From contig NC_021677.1 in assembly GCF_000247815.1 (NCBI RefSeq), forward strand, positions 58,348,911-58,412,910: 64,000 bases of DNA, read 5' to 3'. The translations under genes were made by a program, and so were the position numbers. Under the pieces are notes generated by a model. That model saw nothing but the letters and a program-made list of their open reading frames with translations, ran no database searches and was not told where the DNA came from. This DNA comes from Ficedula albicollis. Taxonomy: Eukaryota; Chordata; Aves; Passeriformes; Muscicapidae. Position 1 is the first letter of the stretch. Each line of letters begins with the position of its first letter. Below are positions 27,130-40,847 of this stretch, piece after piece.

Positions 27130-28111
27130 GATCAAAATTTTAATGAGGCACTAAACCCACAAAAGGGGCTCTGTGTAACATAATTAAATAGAAAGGGCCT
27201 AAATAAACAGTACAACAAGTTACATTATAGTTGAAAACAGCTGGGAGGCAAAGAAAGGAGCATTGAAGATGCATGATGTAAAAAGGCATTTCACAGAATG
27301 CAAACACTAAAACTTTTCAACACGCACAAAGAGTAAAACACTACAAGCACATGACTTCCCTTTGATTTGGAAGAATCTGTGTGGGACACAGGGCATTTGT
27401 TTTTTTTTCCTTCTGCTAGTCAGCACAATGAAATATTTCACATGGGAACCCAAACAGTGCCAAAAAGAGCCATTTGTGCTTCGGAAAGAAATAAATACTG
27501 CAGGAAACAGGTAAAGTCAGTAGGGACATCTGGTTCAGTCAGGCCACGGGATGTTAGATCACGTCTCCAAAACGCTGGACAGTGCTGGGACTCCTCAAAA
27601 GAGTCTTGCAAACAATCAGCATTGCAAGAAGACTGTTTGGCTCAGGGCTGCAAGACACTTGTTTCATGCTCATGCCGACTCCTCGAATCCACTGCAAGCG
27701 GTGGCATTCAGGCTGAGCCAACCAGCTCAGCATCCAGTGCTCTGTCTGCATCAGCTATTTACAATCTCATGTTTGTTCCACCCCTGTCAATATTTGATCC
27801 AAGAGCTGCAGAAGTCCTACAAACACAGGAAGGTTTCAATTTCACATTAAGGTAACACTGACAGTGGTGCTGCCGTATCACTATTTACAATCTCATGTTT
27901 GTTCCACCCCTGTCAATATTTGATCCAAGAGCTGCAGAAGTCCTACAAACACAGGAAGGTTTCAATTTCACATTAAGGTAACACTGACAGTGGTGCTGCT
28001 GTATTGTTCAAGTCAGTGCACTGCTACTCCTTGAGAATGAAATTACTGGTAAACTTGGTTTTCATTTAATTTCCTCCCAGTCCTCTAAGCAACCTTTCTC
28101 CAGAGCCACAG
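27130..28111 (-). other. PRKCH: candidate PRKCH 3' UTR
   Basis: This is the sequence directly downstream of the PRKCH stop on the minus strand. Two ATTAAA hexamers lie on the sense strand, at 28070-28065 (too close to the stop to be an obvious main site) and 27143-27138, about 970 bases after the stop. The first canonical AATAAA I found on this strand is at 24912-24907. No transcript evidence is available, so the end is a guess. A 126-bp tandem duplication lies inside it. Confidence 0.35.
27755..28004. repeat. 126-bp tandem duplication (two copies) in probable PRKCH 3' UTR
   Basis: Copy 1 is 27755-27880 and copy 2 is 27881-28004. They are nearly identical from CTATTTACAATCTCATG through CATTAAGGTAACACTGACAG, and differ only in the last few bases (GCCGTATCA against GCTGTATTG). 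The array ends about 107 bases past the PRKCH stop codon. Confidence 0.9.
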
Positions 28112-28258
28112 CTATTGCTGCAGTTCTGGGCTGGTGAATGAAAAGTTTCTAAATTCATCTTGGTTTATCATTGGAAGGATGCCTTCTTCAATGGGGGTCA
28201 GGATGGGCTCCTCTTTTATAAAATCTGGATCAAAGTTGCTCACGTCATCTTTGGATTT
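28112..28258 (-). CDS. PRKCH: PRKCH last coding exon: turn motif, hydrophobic motif and stop
   Basis: This terminal exon has 48 codons plus TAG (28114-28112). It has no internal start codon near its 5' end, so it is easy to overlook. It begins KSKDDVSNFDPDFIKEEP and ends FTSPELQQ. It carries the AGC C-tail turn motif (Thr in EEPILTPIEEG) and the hydrophobic motif FRNFSF, whose Ser is the family's phosphorylation site. The acceptor is AG at 28260-28259 (CAG). The join RPRI|KSKDD matches PKC eta. With the three upstream exons it completes 205 residues; if the protein has the usual length of about 683, the first full codon here (the catalytic Asp) would be near residue 479, consistent with the active-site position. 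The C-terminal ELQQ differs slightly from the mammalian ELQP (recalled). Confidence 0.95.
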   Translation of the reverse strand, partial: KSKDDVSNFDPDFIKEEPILTPIEEGILPMINQDEFRNFSFTSPELQQ

Positions 28259-29645
28259 CTGTCAAATGGAAAACACAAAGGAAAGACATGTCACAAGTGT
28301 GTATCATCTGCTTGATCCTTGCTCTGCATCTGAGTGCATTGAACCATCACTTCCATAACCCAGGCTGAGCTGATTGGGAGCTTTTTCTGGGACTGGACTG
28401 GGAGCAGCCTCTCATACAGCAAAGCCTTTTCCAGCCTCTGAAGGTTTCTGACAGGGAACCCCCTCTCAAATTTAACTGACAGAAACTCTGGGGGCTTCCC
28501 TGGCCAGGCATGGCAGGGCAGGGCACATTAATCAGTCCCTCCCCTCAAGTGGCAGCACACACCCCATGCAGTTACCAGCTGTGTTCCCAAGTGACTCCAC
28601 ACAGTCCCTCCTTATCTGCAGAGTGCCTCAGCTGGGTTTTGGGGAGGGGGTGGAGGACACTCCTGGCCACTTAGTGCCAGCCATCAAACTTGCACAATAC
28701 TGAATTACTGGGCCGTGGGAAGACAAATGGCTGGCCTCCAGGTGCTGGATGCCTTCTGTGTGCCACAGAGAGGGGCTGTTTAGAATGCACACGCACTAAC
28801 TGGGTTTGTGGCACATTTTCATGAGGCGCGTGTTTTTTCTGCACCCAGAGCAAGATATTTTATTGACATTGAGGTCAATAAAATTTATTGACATTGAAGT
28901 CTAACATTCCCAGATCCTGTCCAGCTTGAGGCAGAGTGAGCAGGCTCCCTTAGCCTTTGATTCAGGCTCAGGGACAACTCAAGATCCTGCTTTTGAGCTG
29001 TCACACCTCCTCAAGTACCTGATCCTGCACAGGGAGCAGGACTGGGCGGACCATTGCACTGAGAGCTTGCAGAGCGACCACAGCATGAGAGAAGCCACCC
29101 CAGGCAATAATTTGAGAGACAAGGAAGCCACAGGGACAACCCTGGAAAGGCTGTCCATGAAGAGCAGCGCTCTTCTCTCACAGAGCATCCTTAGGGCTGT
29201 GTGACATTACTGGGGACAGGGGCAGCACTGTGTCCTGTGCAGCCTCTCTGCCATTTGAAGCACTCCCTGACAGTGGCCTGAGCAGGGAGCACTCTGCTGA
29301 GTGCTGAACAGACACAGAGCCAGCCCTGATGTGGAGGGGTAGGTGGAGTGAGAAGGATGAGGATTACTTACCCTGTTTTATCTCAAAGGGTACTTGAGTG
29401 CCTAACCTGCTGCAGCTGCTTTTACAGATTGCATCTTTTCACTGAGCTGCCTGTGAAAATCCAGCACAGAGGGGAAAAGAGGAGGCTAACCAGGTGGCCA
29501 ACCAGCAGCCAAACCAAGGCCAGTGACTCCCTCACTTCCCTTCCTTCACCTCCTTCCTGTCTCACGGGAATAAATCTGCTTACAGAGGCAAAAAGAGGGC
29601 AAACCCCCGAGGGATGCCGTTCCCCCAGCCCCCCTCCCCACGTAC
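28259..29645 (-). other. PRKCH: PRKCH last intron (1387 bp)
   Basis: This intron has a GT donor at 29645-29644 and an AG acceptor at 28260-28259, phase 0. It contains ordinary unique-looking sequence. The only structure seen is a small 26-bp direct repeat at 28858-28905 (TTTATTGACATTGA twice). No exon, RNA gene or recognisable mobile element was seen. Confidence 0.85.
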
Positions 29646-29789
29646 AATGCGGGGTCTGAAGGGGGGCTCCATCTGCCGCTGGTTCAGCAGGTCCCAGTCC
29701 AGCTCCTTGAAGTAGGGGTGCCGCAGGATCGCGCTCTCGCCGCCTAGCCCGGGGCTGCCCAGCCGCATCGAGGGGTTCTTGGTCATGAA
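29646..29789 (-). CDS. PRKCH: PRKCH coding exon: end of kinase domain and start of AGC C-terminal extension
   Basis: This is a phase-0 exon of 48 codons beginning FMTKNPSMRLGS and ending EPPFRPRI. It contains the conserved FMTKNP.MRLG end of the kinase fold, the AILRHPYFKELDW segment and the start of the AGC C-tail. The acceptor is TTGCAG before 29789 and the donor GTACG follows 29646. The joins ILKA|FMTKN and RPRI|KSKDD are in frame. The GSPGLGGESA loop differs from the mammalian GSLTQGGEHA-type sequence (recalled), an expected variable loop. The exon is GC-rich. Only 55 intronic bases separate it from the 795-bp poly-C tract (poly-G in the transcript sense), so the local assembly upstream of this splice acceptor is questionable, although the acceptor and the pyrimidine-rich stretch beside it are present. 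Confidence 0.95.
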
Positions 29790-29841
29790 CTGCAAGGCAG
29801 AAAGGGCTGTTTGTTCCCTCCCATCCGGCGCAGCCACGGCA

Positions 29842-30641
<800 letters not shown>

Positions 30642-33544
30642 CGCAGCCACGGCAGGGCTGCCCATTAGCAGCCACACAAAAGCTTGTCCTCAGCTTTCCT
30701 GTTGAACCCAGTTGTTGGCCAGACTGCTCGAGTTCCTAGGAATGGAACCGCATGCAAGGAACGGAACTCGCTCCCCGGAGGAAGAAGTCGGGGTGTACTT
30801 CTCTATATTTTCTTTTGCTTTTGGTGAAATCCTTGATTACCGCAGTAAGAAAAGAAAGTTGAATTGCATCATTTGCAATATTACAAATATTGCCCAGTGC
30901 GTTTGGTCATAATTTGTTTCTGTATTAATCTCTCAGGAGTACAAACTTGCTATCAATGCTGCCCAGCAACCAGCCAGGCTTTGGCCTGGAGTCAGTCCTG
31001 AGCTGTGCCTTTTTCCTAAACCTCTCCCTGCTGAAGCACTGCCAGATGCCTATGCTTTCCTTCCTGTCATCTCAGGAAACAGAGGAAAACGGGCAAGGCT
31101 CTGGCTTTTAGAGCCTTCTGACCCTGAGCTGATGAGAGCAGACAGGTGACCGTCTCCTCTCTCGCTGCTGAAACGCCAATAAAGGGTTTCATTTTGTAAC
31201 ATTTTTATTCTGCTGCCAGCAAGAAGAAATCTCAAATCTCAGCCAAAGTGCCCTGACTTGCCAGGGAGCAATGAGGAAAGCTATACATCACACAGATGGT
31301 GTGAGAGGGCCCTGGTGGGTGCCCTTTAGGTCCTGATGAAAATGATGAAGTGTGAGTGCTGTGGATATTCTTAAAGGGAAGGAGGAGAATCCTTTCCCCA
31401 GGAAGGAAAAGAGCTGGTTGGCTTGTTAATTTAGGATTACAGTTCTTGAAAATTCAGTAATAAACAATCTCTCCTTTCCCTTCGAGTATTTCCAATTCAC
31501 TGGAGAAATCAGGTTATGTTTAAACTGGGAAAATAGCTGCTTTTATTTGCCTGTTGAAACAGCAGCATAAAGCAAGCTGCGCTCTGGTGGAGGTGTCCAG
31601 ACCATTTCCTGGAAGATGAAAGAGCATTATGTTTAGCAAACAGCTGAACCAGCCAAACCAGACAATCGGTCACTGTTTCAGGAATGGCCAAGTCTGCTGC
31701 ATCCCAGCAATGGGGAAATGAGAACAACTTCATTCTGACTGCAGGAGCCTTTCACAAGGTACAAACTCTCCTAGGACAAGTGGATAAAAGGTCTAGTCAT
31801 TCCCCATCTAGAGAGAAGGTGGGGAGGAGAAAGACGACTGTCCAATGTACAGAATTCTCCCCAACACCCATTCTGAGGGGGCTACAGGGACAAAGCAGAT
31901 GGGGCATCTTTAGCTGACACCCTGCAGGACCCCAGACAAGCTCCACCCTGACCCCCTGAGCCCTTTGAGGTCATGTGCTGCCACATTCCCCACAGCAGCA
32001 CTGTTTTCCAGCATTCCACCCAAAACATCAGTAGGAAGAGCTGCCAGGTGCCAGATCTGTACGAGGAGTCACCAGGACAGGAACAAAGCCGAGGTGGAGC
32101 TGCAGCTGGGCTCTTCCCATGCTCCTGTGGATTCCTCAGCCCCTGCTGATGCAGCAACCCCAGGGTCAGGCCCAAGGACAAGCAGAACTTCTGTGTCTCC
32201 CCAGCCCTTCCAGCCTGCTCTTCTCCCTGTCTACCAGCAGAACTTCAACACCATTTCTTTCCCAAGAAGCTGCCCCAACATTTCTGTGGGATAGTGATAT
32301 ACCCAGAAACACCTTGGTTTTCAAAAAAGAAATGGGTCAAACCAAAATCTCTGAGAGACCTGGTTCAGACAAGCCTTTGCAAGTCTTGAACTAGGCTTCT
32401 TTGTTTTGCAAAACAAAGCAGAAACCTCCTGGCAGCCCTTTCTCTAGAAATTCATTCTTTGTCCCTACAGATAGGTATCTGCACCTCACTAGCTCTTATT
32501 TGCATTGCTGGAACACCTAGAAAGCTCAAACAAGACCAAAGCCTGCTGGTGTTGAGAGTGGTATAGACCAAAACATTCCAAAAAGACAAGAAAGTCTCCA
32601 AAAAAAAATGGAGAAAAGGTCTGGGAATACATCACATGTCTCCTGGCTCCTGCCCTACTGCCACCTCCATTACACCAGGAACCTTCTGTTAAATGTGGAA
32701 AGGGAAAAAATAATCATGAAAGTAAATAAACTCTGAAAAGGACTGGCAACACACTTTGCTTGGGTTCCCATTCATGCTCAACCATATAAGACCAAAGCCT
32801 GAACCCATTTCCAGACCAGTTCAGAGCCCTGGGATATAAAAGTCTGTTTACATTCCTGTTTGCTTGATATAATCCATGTCATGCCAAAACTGCACCAAGC
32901 AAAGGCATCCAATGCAACAAGTGAAGAGCCAACATAAATTCATTCCTGGCTGCTTAAAAACACCCTTTTTGTTAGGACAATGAGGATTAGGCAAAGGCCA
33001 TCTCTTAAACTGTGCTGTTTTGAGGTCTGAAAAAGTAAAACAACATTTCAAAGAAAACTCTTCAAATTTGAGTGACCAGCTCCAGTTTGTCCATTGGAAC
33101 CAGAGACTGGAAAACCTCAGCTGGGGAACCCTAGGCACCATCCACCCCACAATGGGTGCCTAAAGGAGGCAGGAGATGAGAGAAGGATTCAAATTCATCC
33201 ACTGCTGGAGCACATTCCCCTGGCTGGCTCCTGAAACCAGTGCCAGGCTTCCACAAAACCCCTCTGAATTATTCCTTGCCTCCAACAGGGACGAGCTGAC
33301 CTATGCTCAGTGCTGCTGCCTCTGTAAAAACAGGGCTGTGAAGCACAAGGGGCTGCAGTGACCCCACAGCATCACAAACCACTCTGGAGAGGACTCTCGT
33401 TTCCCAGGTACTGGAAACACCCAATGTAGGCTAGCAGGGTCTTGAAAATGAGTTACAGGCCATGCACTGCACCAAGAGCACGAACACAGAGTGAAGAGGC
33501 TTCCCTTTCATGGATGTCAAACTCCCACTGGTCTGCTTCAGCAG

Positions 33545-33622
33545 AAATGTGGCACAGGTTGCCCAGGGAATGCCTCATCCTGGAAGAACTCAAGGTCAGG
33601 TTGGATGGGGCTCTGAGCAAAG
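33545..33622 (+). mobile_element. degenerate CR1 fragment
   Basis: The sequence CACAGGTTGCCCAGGGAATG, AACTCAAGGTCAGGTTGGAT and GGGGCTCTGAGCAA resembles the interior of the CR1 3' region in plus orientation. The 3' tail is missing. Confidence 0.72.
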
Positions 33623-36464
33623 TGGCAGGTGGAACACAGCCCTGTGCTCTGGGCAGGGCAGCACCATGCCAGCTTGCCCAGCCTGTGGGTGCACACACAC
33701 CTCTGCACCCAGGGGACATGATGGAAAACCAGAGCCTGGCCATGGCTGCTCCTCCCTTACAGAAAATCTCCTGGTGAATTTTGGAGGTGGCAGGTCCATC
33801 ACGGCCTGGTGAAGGGCGTGTGTTTCTCTGGCTCCAGTCTTTATCTGGGCTGAAAAGCAGGAGTGCAAATGATGACTCCAACAGAGATAGCACTGAAGTT
33901 CTGCACTGGAACAGCTGCCTGCTTTGCTGTATATAAACAGGTATATAAAATGACAGAATGAAATTTTTGAAGCCCACTCCCACTAAAAAGAATAACAAAG
34001 CCTCTTGAACACAATTTGAATTCACCAGGAATTACTGCACTGACACAGAAATGGATGAATTTTCAGTTTGTGTTGCCAAGTAGACAGAAAAACCCAAAAG
34101 ACTCCAGTGACCTCTCAAAGGCTCCAAAACCCATGAATCCTGCCTCCTCCCTGCCTGAGGCAGCACTGACATTTCTCTGCTGCAGCAGGGCAGCATCTGG
34201 CAGACCATCTCGTGCTGCCTCTACTGTCTGATGGCACTTCCAGCAAAGCAAAGAGCTCAAGATTTCTGAAAAACTTCATTACAAGCTCAGCCTCCATCTC
34301 TGAAATGAGAACCTGCAGCCCACGCCTGTGTCCTGACCACGTGAGAGGCTCCTGTGCAGCAGGAGGGGTGAAGTGCTCAGACTGCACAGACACTGTCCTC
34401 TGCACACACAGGGGAGAGGTTTTCAGAAGTGCAGCTCCTCTTCTCTGTGATCCCCTGGGCTGCACTCAGAAACAGCTGGAAAGTGTCTTACGAAGTGTTG
34501 GCTGCTCCTGGCATTCCTGGGAAGGCCAGAGTTTGACACTTGCTTCACAGGTTTGATAGCCCTCAACGTCCTTCCAAGGACAACCCTCCAATGCAGGTGG
34601 TGAGAGATGCTCAGCAGAAAGTTTTTTTGTGGAAAGATGTCATCTCCTAGTGCTTAATTATCTCTATTTTTCCACAATAACCATTAATGCATCACAAACC
34701 TTAGCCTCTGGCACACAGGTGAAGAAATGAAGAAATGCAAAGAAAAAAAATTAACAGCAACAACAACATGGCAAACCTGAGTAAAAAGAAACCCAAATCC
34801 AAGATGCCTTCCAGCAAAACCAATAGCAACACTATCAAGCTCAAACCTGAACCAGACTGTCAAGCCCTTGCTCTGTGACCACATCCAGCCATGGGAAATG
34901 ATCCCATTCCCAGGGTAAGGAGCCCCTTGGGAGCATCCTCAGACTGGGATCCTTTGGGCTACACCAGTTTGCTGAGCAGCAAACTGGAGCAAGGCTCTCC
35001 CTGACCTCAGCTAACCCTCCCAGCAGCATCACAGCCAAAACCAGCAGCTGGCATGAGCCAAAACCATGACTTCACGAGATCATTTGAAAACCTTTACTGA
35101 GAGAAAATGCAGCAAGCCATGACAAGAAATGAAAAGCTGGGGATTAGTCCACAGAAAGCCCATGAAGTTACAAGGAAAAAATGCTGCCATAGCAGTGCCA
35201 ACCATTGGGGGAAATCTGTGTCAGCCCTGGGAGCTCAGCCTGCAGCAGGTGAGGGGGATCTGTGCTGGTCCTGCCCTTCACCCACGGCTCAGACCATGCT
35301 GGAAAGGGCTCCAGGACTCCTAGGACACGGGGAAAGGCTGAACTGGACTCTCCCAGTGCTGCTCACATGCAGCACTGCAACTTCTCAAGAAAGCTGAGTC
35401 TGCAAATCAGTGAAACAGCCTGGGAGTCACTGCAGGGATGTTTGCACAAACCAGACATTTCCTTGCATAAATTTCCTTGAATTACAAGTCTCCTTTCTCA
35501 ATACTGGAATCCCTGATTGGTTTTACGTAACCAATGTATGCGTTATTTGCATCAGGACAATTAATTTCATGAGTAATATCCCAGATTACGTGAAATTGCA
35601 TCACCTTCTAGGAAAACATTAACAAGGCTCAATCCTGTCAGAGGAGTGCTGCACTTCAGGAAGAGAAATACAACTTTCTGCTCAGCCAGTCCCTTCAGCC
35701 ACCTGGATAAGAAAGAAACCATTCTTTCTTGTACTAAAGAACCTTTCAGACACACCAGTTCCCAGCAGGACACTGTTGAATTTGCCCTGTAAGAGAAAGC
35801 CTGTGTCCCAGCAGGTCATCTTTCAAACACAAGCACATAGCAGAGAGGGAGGATATTCCCAATCATTCAGGCAGGGAACACCGACCGAGGAAAATTCATC
35901 GTTTTATTTTGCCAGGTAGGATGGCACTACCTCAGTGTCACCTCCTCTGCATCACAGGGCCCCTACTCAAATTGTGGCAGGGTAATAGTCAAGTCAAACT
36001 GTTAAAGGAATGGAGGATCTCCCCGTTCATGGTTTTAAAATTTGACTGTTGGTGTTTCTCCCATGTTGGTGCCAAAGTAAAGAGCAGCAGCAGCACAGGA
36101 GATTAACGCCCCACAGTCTCCCCTTCAGTAACGAGGGACAGCAGGAGACCAGGAGATACCCAAGGTGCTTCTCTTCATTAGGATTCATGAGCTAAACTAA
36201 CAGGGCAGAAATTAAGTGGAAAGGAAATAAGATTTCTCAAAGATCCATTTGATCTGAGACAAAAGGGAATCATTATATAAATAGAGCAATTACTCTAATT
36301 AAGGCTTCCCTCCATGAATCTCTCGACTGAATGCTGCAGTTGCTGAAAACAGTTTGGCTGCCTATTATGTAAGGCAAACAAACCCATGGACTGGGGTGTC
36401 ATTAGCCCTCAACAAAGAAGAAGAAAGATGGTTTTATGGCTCTGTCTGTTAATGCCTGTGTTAT

Positions 36465-36465
<1 letters not shown>

Positions 36466-36537
<72 letters not shown>
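36466..36537. repeat. C43 followed by T29 homopolymer junction
   Basis: Forty-three C are followed directly by 29 T (boundary 36508/36509), then AATAAAAAGC. On the minus strand this reads A29 followed by G43. No flanking direct repeat was seen. It has the same C orientation as the two long tracts in this intron. Confidence 0.95.
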
Positions 36538-36541
<4 letters not shown>

Positions 36542-38414
36542 AAAAGCTGCTCATTTTGAGCCAGAATTGTCTTTTGCTCTCCTGGGCAAAGCTCCCATCA
36601 GCCTCCACCCCAGTCCTGCCAGGTGATGCTCACAAATGTGCCTCATTTCTCCATGCAGAGCAATCCAGGGCTTGGACACACAAGTGGTTACAGGAGGTGA
36701 GAGAGGCAGGACAGCCCAGTTTCACTCCAAGCTGTGGTCAGAGAGCTGTCCCATGGAAGTCCTTGTACTTAGGGCAGCTCAGCCAGTGCCTGGTTGTGAG
36801 TCAGGAACTTGGAATCCTCTAGACCTTCCCTGAGCACTGTGGTGCTGAGAGCAGCCCTGGAGTCACCGTGGCTCTCTCAAATGCCAGCTCTGCTTCATCT
36901 GGGGATTTGCTCTGACTGAAAACATCAGAGGCCATGTGGTGCTCCTGCTCCTCTCCTGCACACAGAGGGATCAGTCGCTGGGAGCCCTGACTCCCACCAG
37001 CAATTCATCGTGGTGCTGAGCCAGGATGTGACCCTCAGGGTGTGGGTGCCCCCACGCTGCAGTCCTGGCTGCACAAAACTGGGAGCAGCTGAAATCCTTC
37101 CGTGCAGAGAGGGTCCAGCAAGCACAGTGCCAGGGTTCACAAGTACAAGACTGCCCTGAAAGCATTTTAAGGAGGGGGGGAGGAAGAGACAGAGTGTGAA
37201 ATATCTGTTATCTCCTTTTCCAGATAAAAAGGGGAAGGGAGGTAAAAAATAAGTCTTCAGCCCAGCTCCCTAAAAGCCAGAAGACTAACAATAAGCATGA
37301 CAGCAGTCACATGTCCGATGTGCAAGCCCCAGGCAAGAAGGACAGAATGTCAGTGCAGTGGGTATTAAGCAGATAAATTTGATCTCGCTTTCCCCTGGTG
37401 CAGAAATGGCTGCTCAATGCTGCCCAGACAGAGCTCAAGGGAACAAGGAGGATTAACTGGATTGCAAACAGTGCTGAGCAAGAGAATAGCAAAATAAACC
37501 CAGGTGGACAGAGCAACTCCCATGTGGTACAGACTCATCTGGCTCCAGATCTCCAGTGGTGTAAACTGATGAGACTTTGCTGACTACCACAGTGAAATGC
37601 TGTCTGAATAGCTACAAACTTCCTCACATTGCCAAATCTACCTATTTTCTTGCCTCTCCTCACCCATCAATAACTAACTCATCAACACTAATGTAGAATA
37701 AAAAGGCCACAAGTATCAAATGCACTGGCCCCTGAGGATAACTAGTGATTTTTGACACTTCTGCTTTTGGTACTTTTGGTACTTCTGTAATAAGCAATAA
37801 TAAGTAGACACTAACTTCAGTTATCGGCTATATGGAATATTTGACTAAGGTTTTAGTCAGGATGACAACCCAGAAAGCTGTGCTTTCAGAACTGAGGAGT
37901 CACCCCCACAGGGGTCACCAGCTGCAGGGGCTGCTCAGACAATATCAAAATCCTGCTGCTGGTTTTCAATTACCACAGCCAGGCTACAGGTACAGCATGG
38001 GGATATGCAGGTCCATTGCTAAATCAATACATCAATCAGAGCAGCACAAACACGAATGCAAAATGAGCATCCCAGTTATTAACAGACTGGGAGCATGATC
38101 CTGCTCTTGTTTTAAGCAGGAGTAAAGTCTCCCTTGGGTTGCAGGGGAAAACAATTAATCCTTTTCTGATAGTCCTGTCAAGAGGAACTGGGAATCTGTT
38201 ACACAATCCTGGGTGGTCTATTTACATAGGGTCAAGTACAAAGGGGACTAAAATGCCCTGAACAAACCTGTAAAGTCCAACTAAGAAAAAAAAACAAAAC
38301 TTCAAAGGAGCTTTTTTGTAGTCTTGGTTATATTTCAATTCTTTTAATTTTAAAGTTCCTGAGAAGACAGAGCATGTCATAAAGTTGAAAGCTGGAGGGA
38401 CAAGTAGGACTAAA

Positions 38415-38470
38415 GCCCTGGGTAGCTCAGTCAGTCAGAGCTTTGTTACCTCTATCACAGTGTGCAGACC
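38415..38470 (+). repeat. tRNA-like 5' half (possible SINE or tRNA fossil)
   Basis: The sequence GCCCTGGGTAGCTCAGTCAG followed by TCAGAGC resembles a tRNA 5' stem and D-loop with an internal A box (family knowledge). I see no B box or 3' acceptor half, so it is at most a decayed fragment. Confidence 0.35.
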
Positions 38471-38516
38471 TCCCAGTTAGATGGACTGGCCCCTCCTGCC
38501 AGGGGCTGCACAGCCA

Positions 38517-38686
38517 GAGCTGCCCCATCATACAGCAATCATTCCCAAATCCAGGTTGGACCCAGGTTCTCAAGAGAATCCTTAGGATTTGCCCCAAGAC
38601 GGAGCTGCCCCATCATACAGCAATCATTCCCAAGTCCAGGTTGGACCCAGGCTCTCAAGAGAATCCTTAGGATTTGGCCCAAGACT
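38517..38686. repeat. 85-bp tandem duplication
   Basis: Two copies each start GAGCTGCCCCATCATACAGC, at 38517 and 38602. They show a few substitutions (AAATCC/AAGTCC, GGTTCTC/GGCTCTC, TGCCCC/TGGCCC). Confidence 0.92.
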
Positions 38687-40361
38687 GGATTTGGACTTCA
38701 CCAAACCCATTTTGTGGGTCCTTAATACCAGTTTAGACATGGCAGAGCTGAGGAAGGAGCCTGGGCCACAAGTCTCAGGCTCAGACATGAGAACTGCTCC
38801 TTCCTCAGCATCAGGGAGTAAGGAGGGAGAAGAGATGGGGAAGACAATGCTGGCACCATGAACACACCTTCATTTTCCCCCACACCTGGCAGGAAAGAGG
38901 AGGATGAGTCACGCTTGATGTTACAATAGGCTGGTTTAGGAGCTTTTTCTGAAGTAAATCTGAGGTTGCATGCTGCAAACTTAAACGAGAAGCTAATTTC
39001 AGCCTGTTGGAAAGGAATGCTAAAAGATCTAATAAGTATTTCAAGATGAATTTGGCCTTGGCAAGCTCTATACAGATATCTGTAGTTTTATTTCAAAGTG
39101 AATTATTCAGAAGCATGGGACTATCACTGTGGGGAAGAGAAGCACTTGAGAAAGAGGTGTGATCAATCAACAAAAGAGACTAAAATCACTGGGGAAAGCT
39201 GTTTGCTGTTTGAGAATTAGGAGGAAAAAGAGTAAGAGACAGCAGGTTACAGATATGGATGTGCAAGCTCTGGCAAAAGAGGTAAGAAGGCAACCCGTGG
39301 TGGGGCACAACCCTGTCACCTCCCCACAGTGCGTTTATAGCAGAAATGGTCTAGGCAAGAGATCATTTAACACTGTAGAACTCATCCCCAGCTGGGAAAC
39401 AACAGGCTCCAGAGCCTTGCTTTTGCAGCAGTGGCTGTGGAGCAAATCAGGAAATGCAAGATGAAAGCATTTCTGAAAAAGAAAATAAAGGAAAAATGTG
39501 TACATGGATCCAGCACGGAGCTTCAGAGAGAGATTTAAATATCAGCCTCATGCTGAAAGCCAAAGCTTAATCAAATTGTGCAAGAGAATTTATGGAGACT
39601 GCCAACTCTGAAGAGATGCCAAGGAGAATAATTTATTGGCATTTGAAGGCACTTTTAATATCTATCTGCCTTTGTTAGCAGGCTCCTCAGCTCTGAGGAT
39701 AAAGCAATTAGCTCATCCAGCTCCCTCTTTGATTTCAGTGGGTCCATCATGTTGTCCCTTTTCCTTTTGAACTTTGCCTAAAAAATACATCTGGCTCATT
39801 CAGAAACAAGTTCATTCTGTCTATTCCAGCACTGAATGTGAAACAGATTGTCTGCCTTTTTCTGTCACTTGGAAAGGAAGAACCTGGCCCAGATCTGCAG
39901 GATACAGAAGCAAAGGGGAGACACAACTTGTGCAGAATGACACAAGGACACCATCAGCATCTGGCTGCCTCTTTTCACTCCTTGGAGGTGTTCAGGAGAG
40001 GGCTGGGAAGCAGAAACACTGGGGTTTGGTGGAGTTTACACAGGGGCCAAACTGACTGCCCAGGACTTAGGGAAAAGGTGAGGCATGGAGGCAGCAGAAA
40101 GCCCAGATGTTATAATGAGTGATGTGCTGGGGGAGGAGGCACACACCCCTGCGGTATCTGAGCTGGTGAGAGCTGCTTCTCACCTCCCCCTATCCAAAGG
40201 TGCTTGACCCCAAACAACTGCACAGTATGAACAGAATAAACTCCTCCAAAGGCCAGAGGAGCTGTCTGGGGTGAGCAGCTGCAGCAAGTAGGCAGCTGGG
40301 ATCATCCCCACCTCTCCTGAATTCAGACATCCTTGTCAGCAGTTTGGAAACAGCCCTTTCC

Positions 40362-40530
40362 CCTCCACTCCTCTGTCACAGCAGACTGTTTGCTTTGATT
40401 ACATTAAAAAAATCTGTCTCTAAGTCTTTCTGCTGGAATAGCTCCATCCTCCACTCCTCTGTCACAGCAGACTGTTTGCTTTGATTACATTAAAAAAATC
40501 TGCCTCTAAGTCTTTCTGCTGGAAGAGCTC
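40362..40530. repeat. 86-bp tandem duplication
   Basis: Two copies each start CCTCCACTCCTCTGTCACAG, at 40362 and 40448. They differ at CTGTCTC/CTGCCTC and GGAATAG/GGAAGAG. Confidence 0.92.
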
Positions 40531-40847
40531 CACGCCTTGACCTCCTCTCCTCATCAAGGCATTTTCAATCTGCCCACAGTGGTGGGGCTAGTCTGGTTCA
40601 GCACAGAGCATTCACCATCACAAAGGCATTCTGAAAATAAGGGTGTTCACTGAGGGTTTGGGCACTCAGGGTGGCACCCTTAGGGTGGGCAGCTCCCACA
40701 GCACAGCTCAGTGCTCACTTTGCTTTTTCTCCCATAGTAAGTCCTGGATGAAGTGTCCCAGGGAATTTGCTTTTTTATCTGTATGTGGACACTTCCAGTA
40801 CTTAAAGGGAGCTTATAAAAAAGAGGGGGAGGGGCTTTTTACACAGG

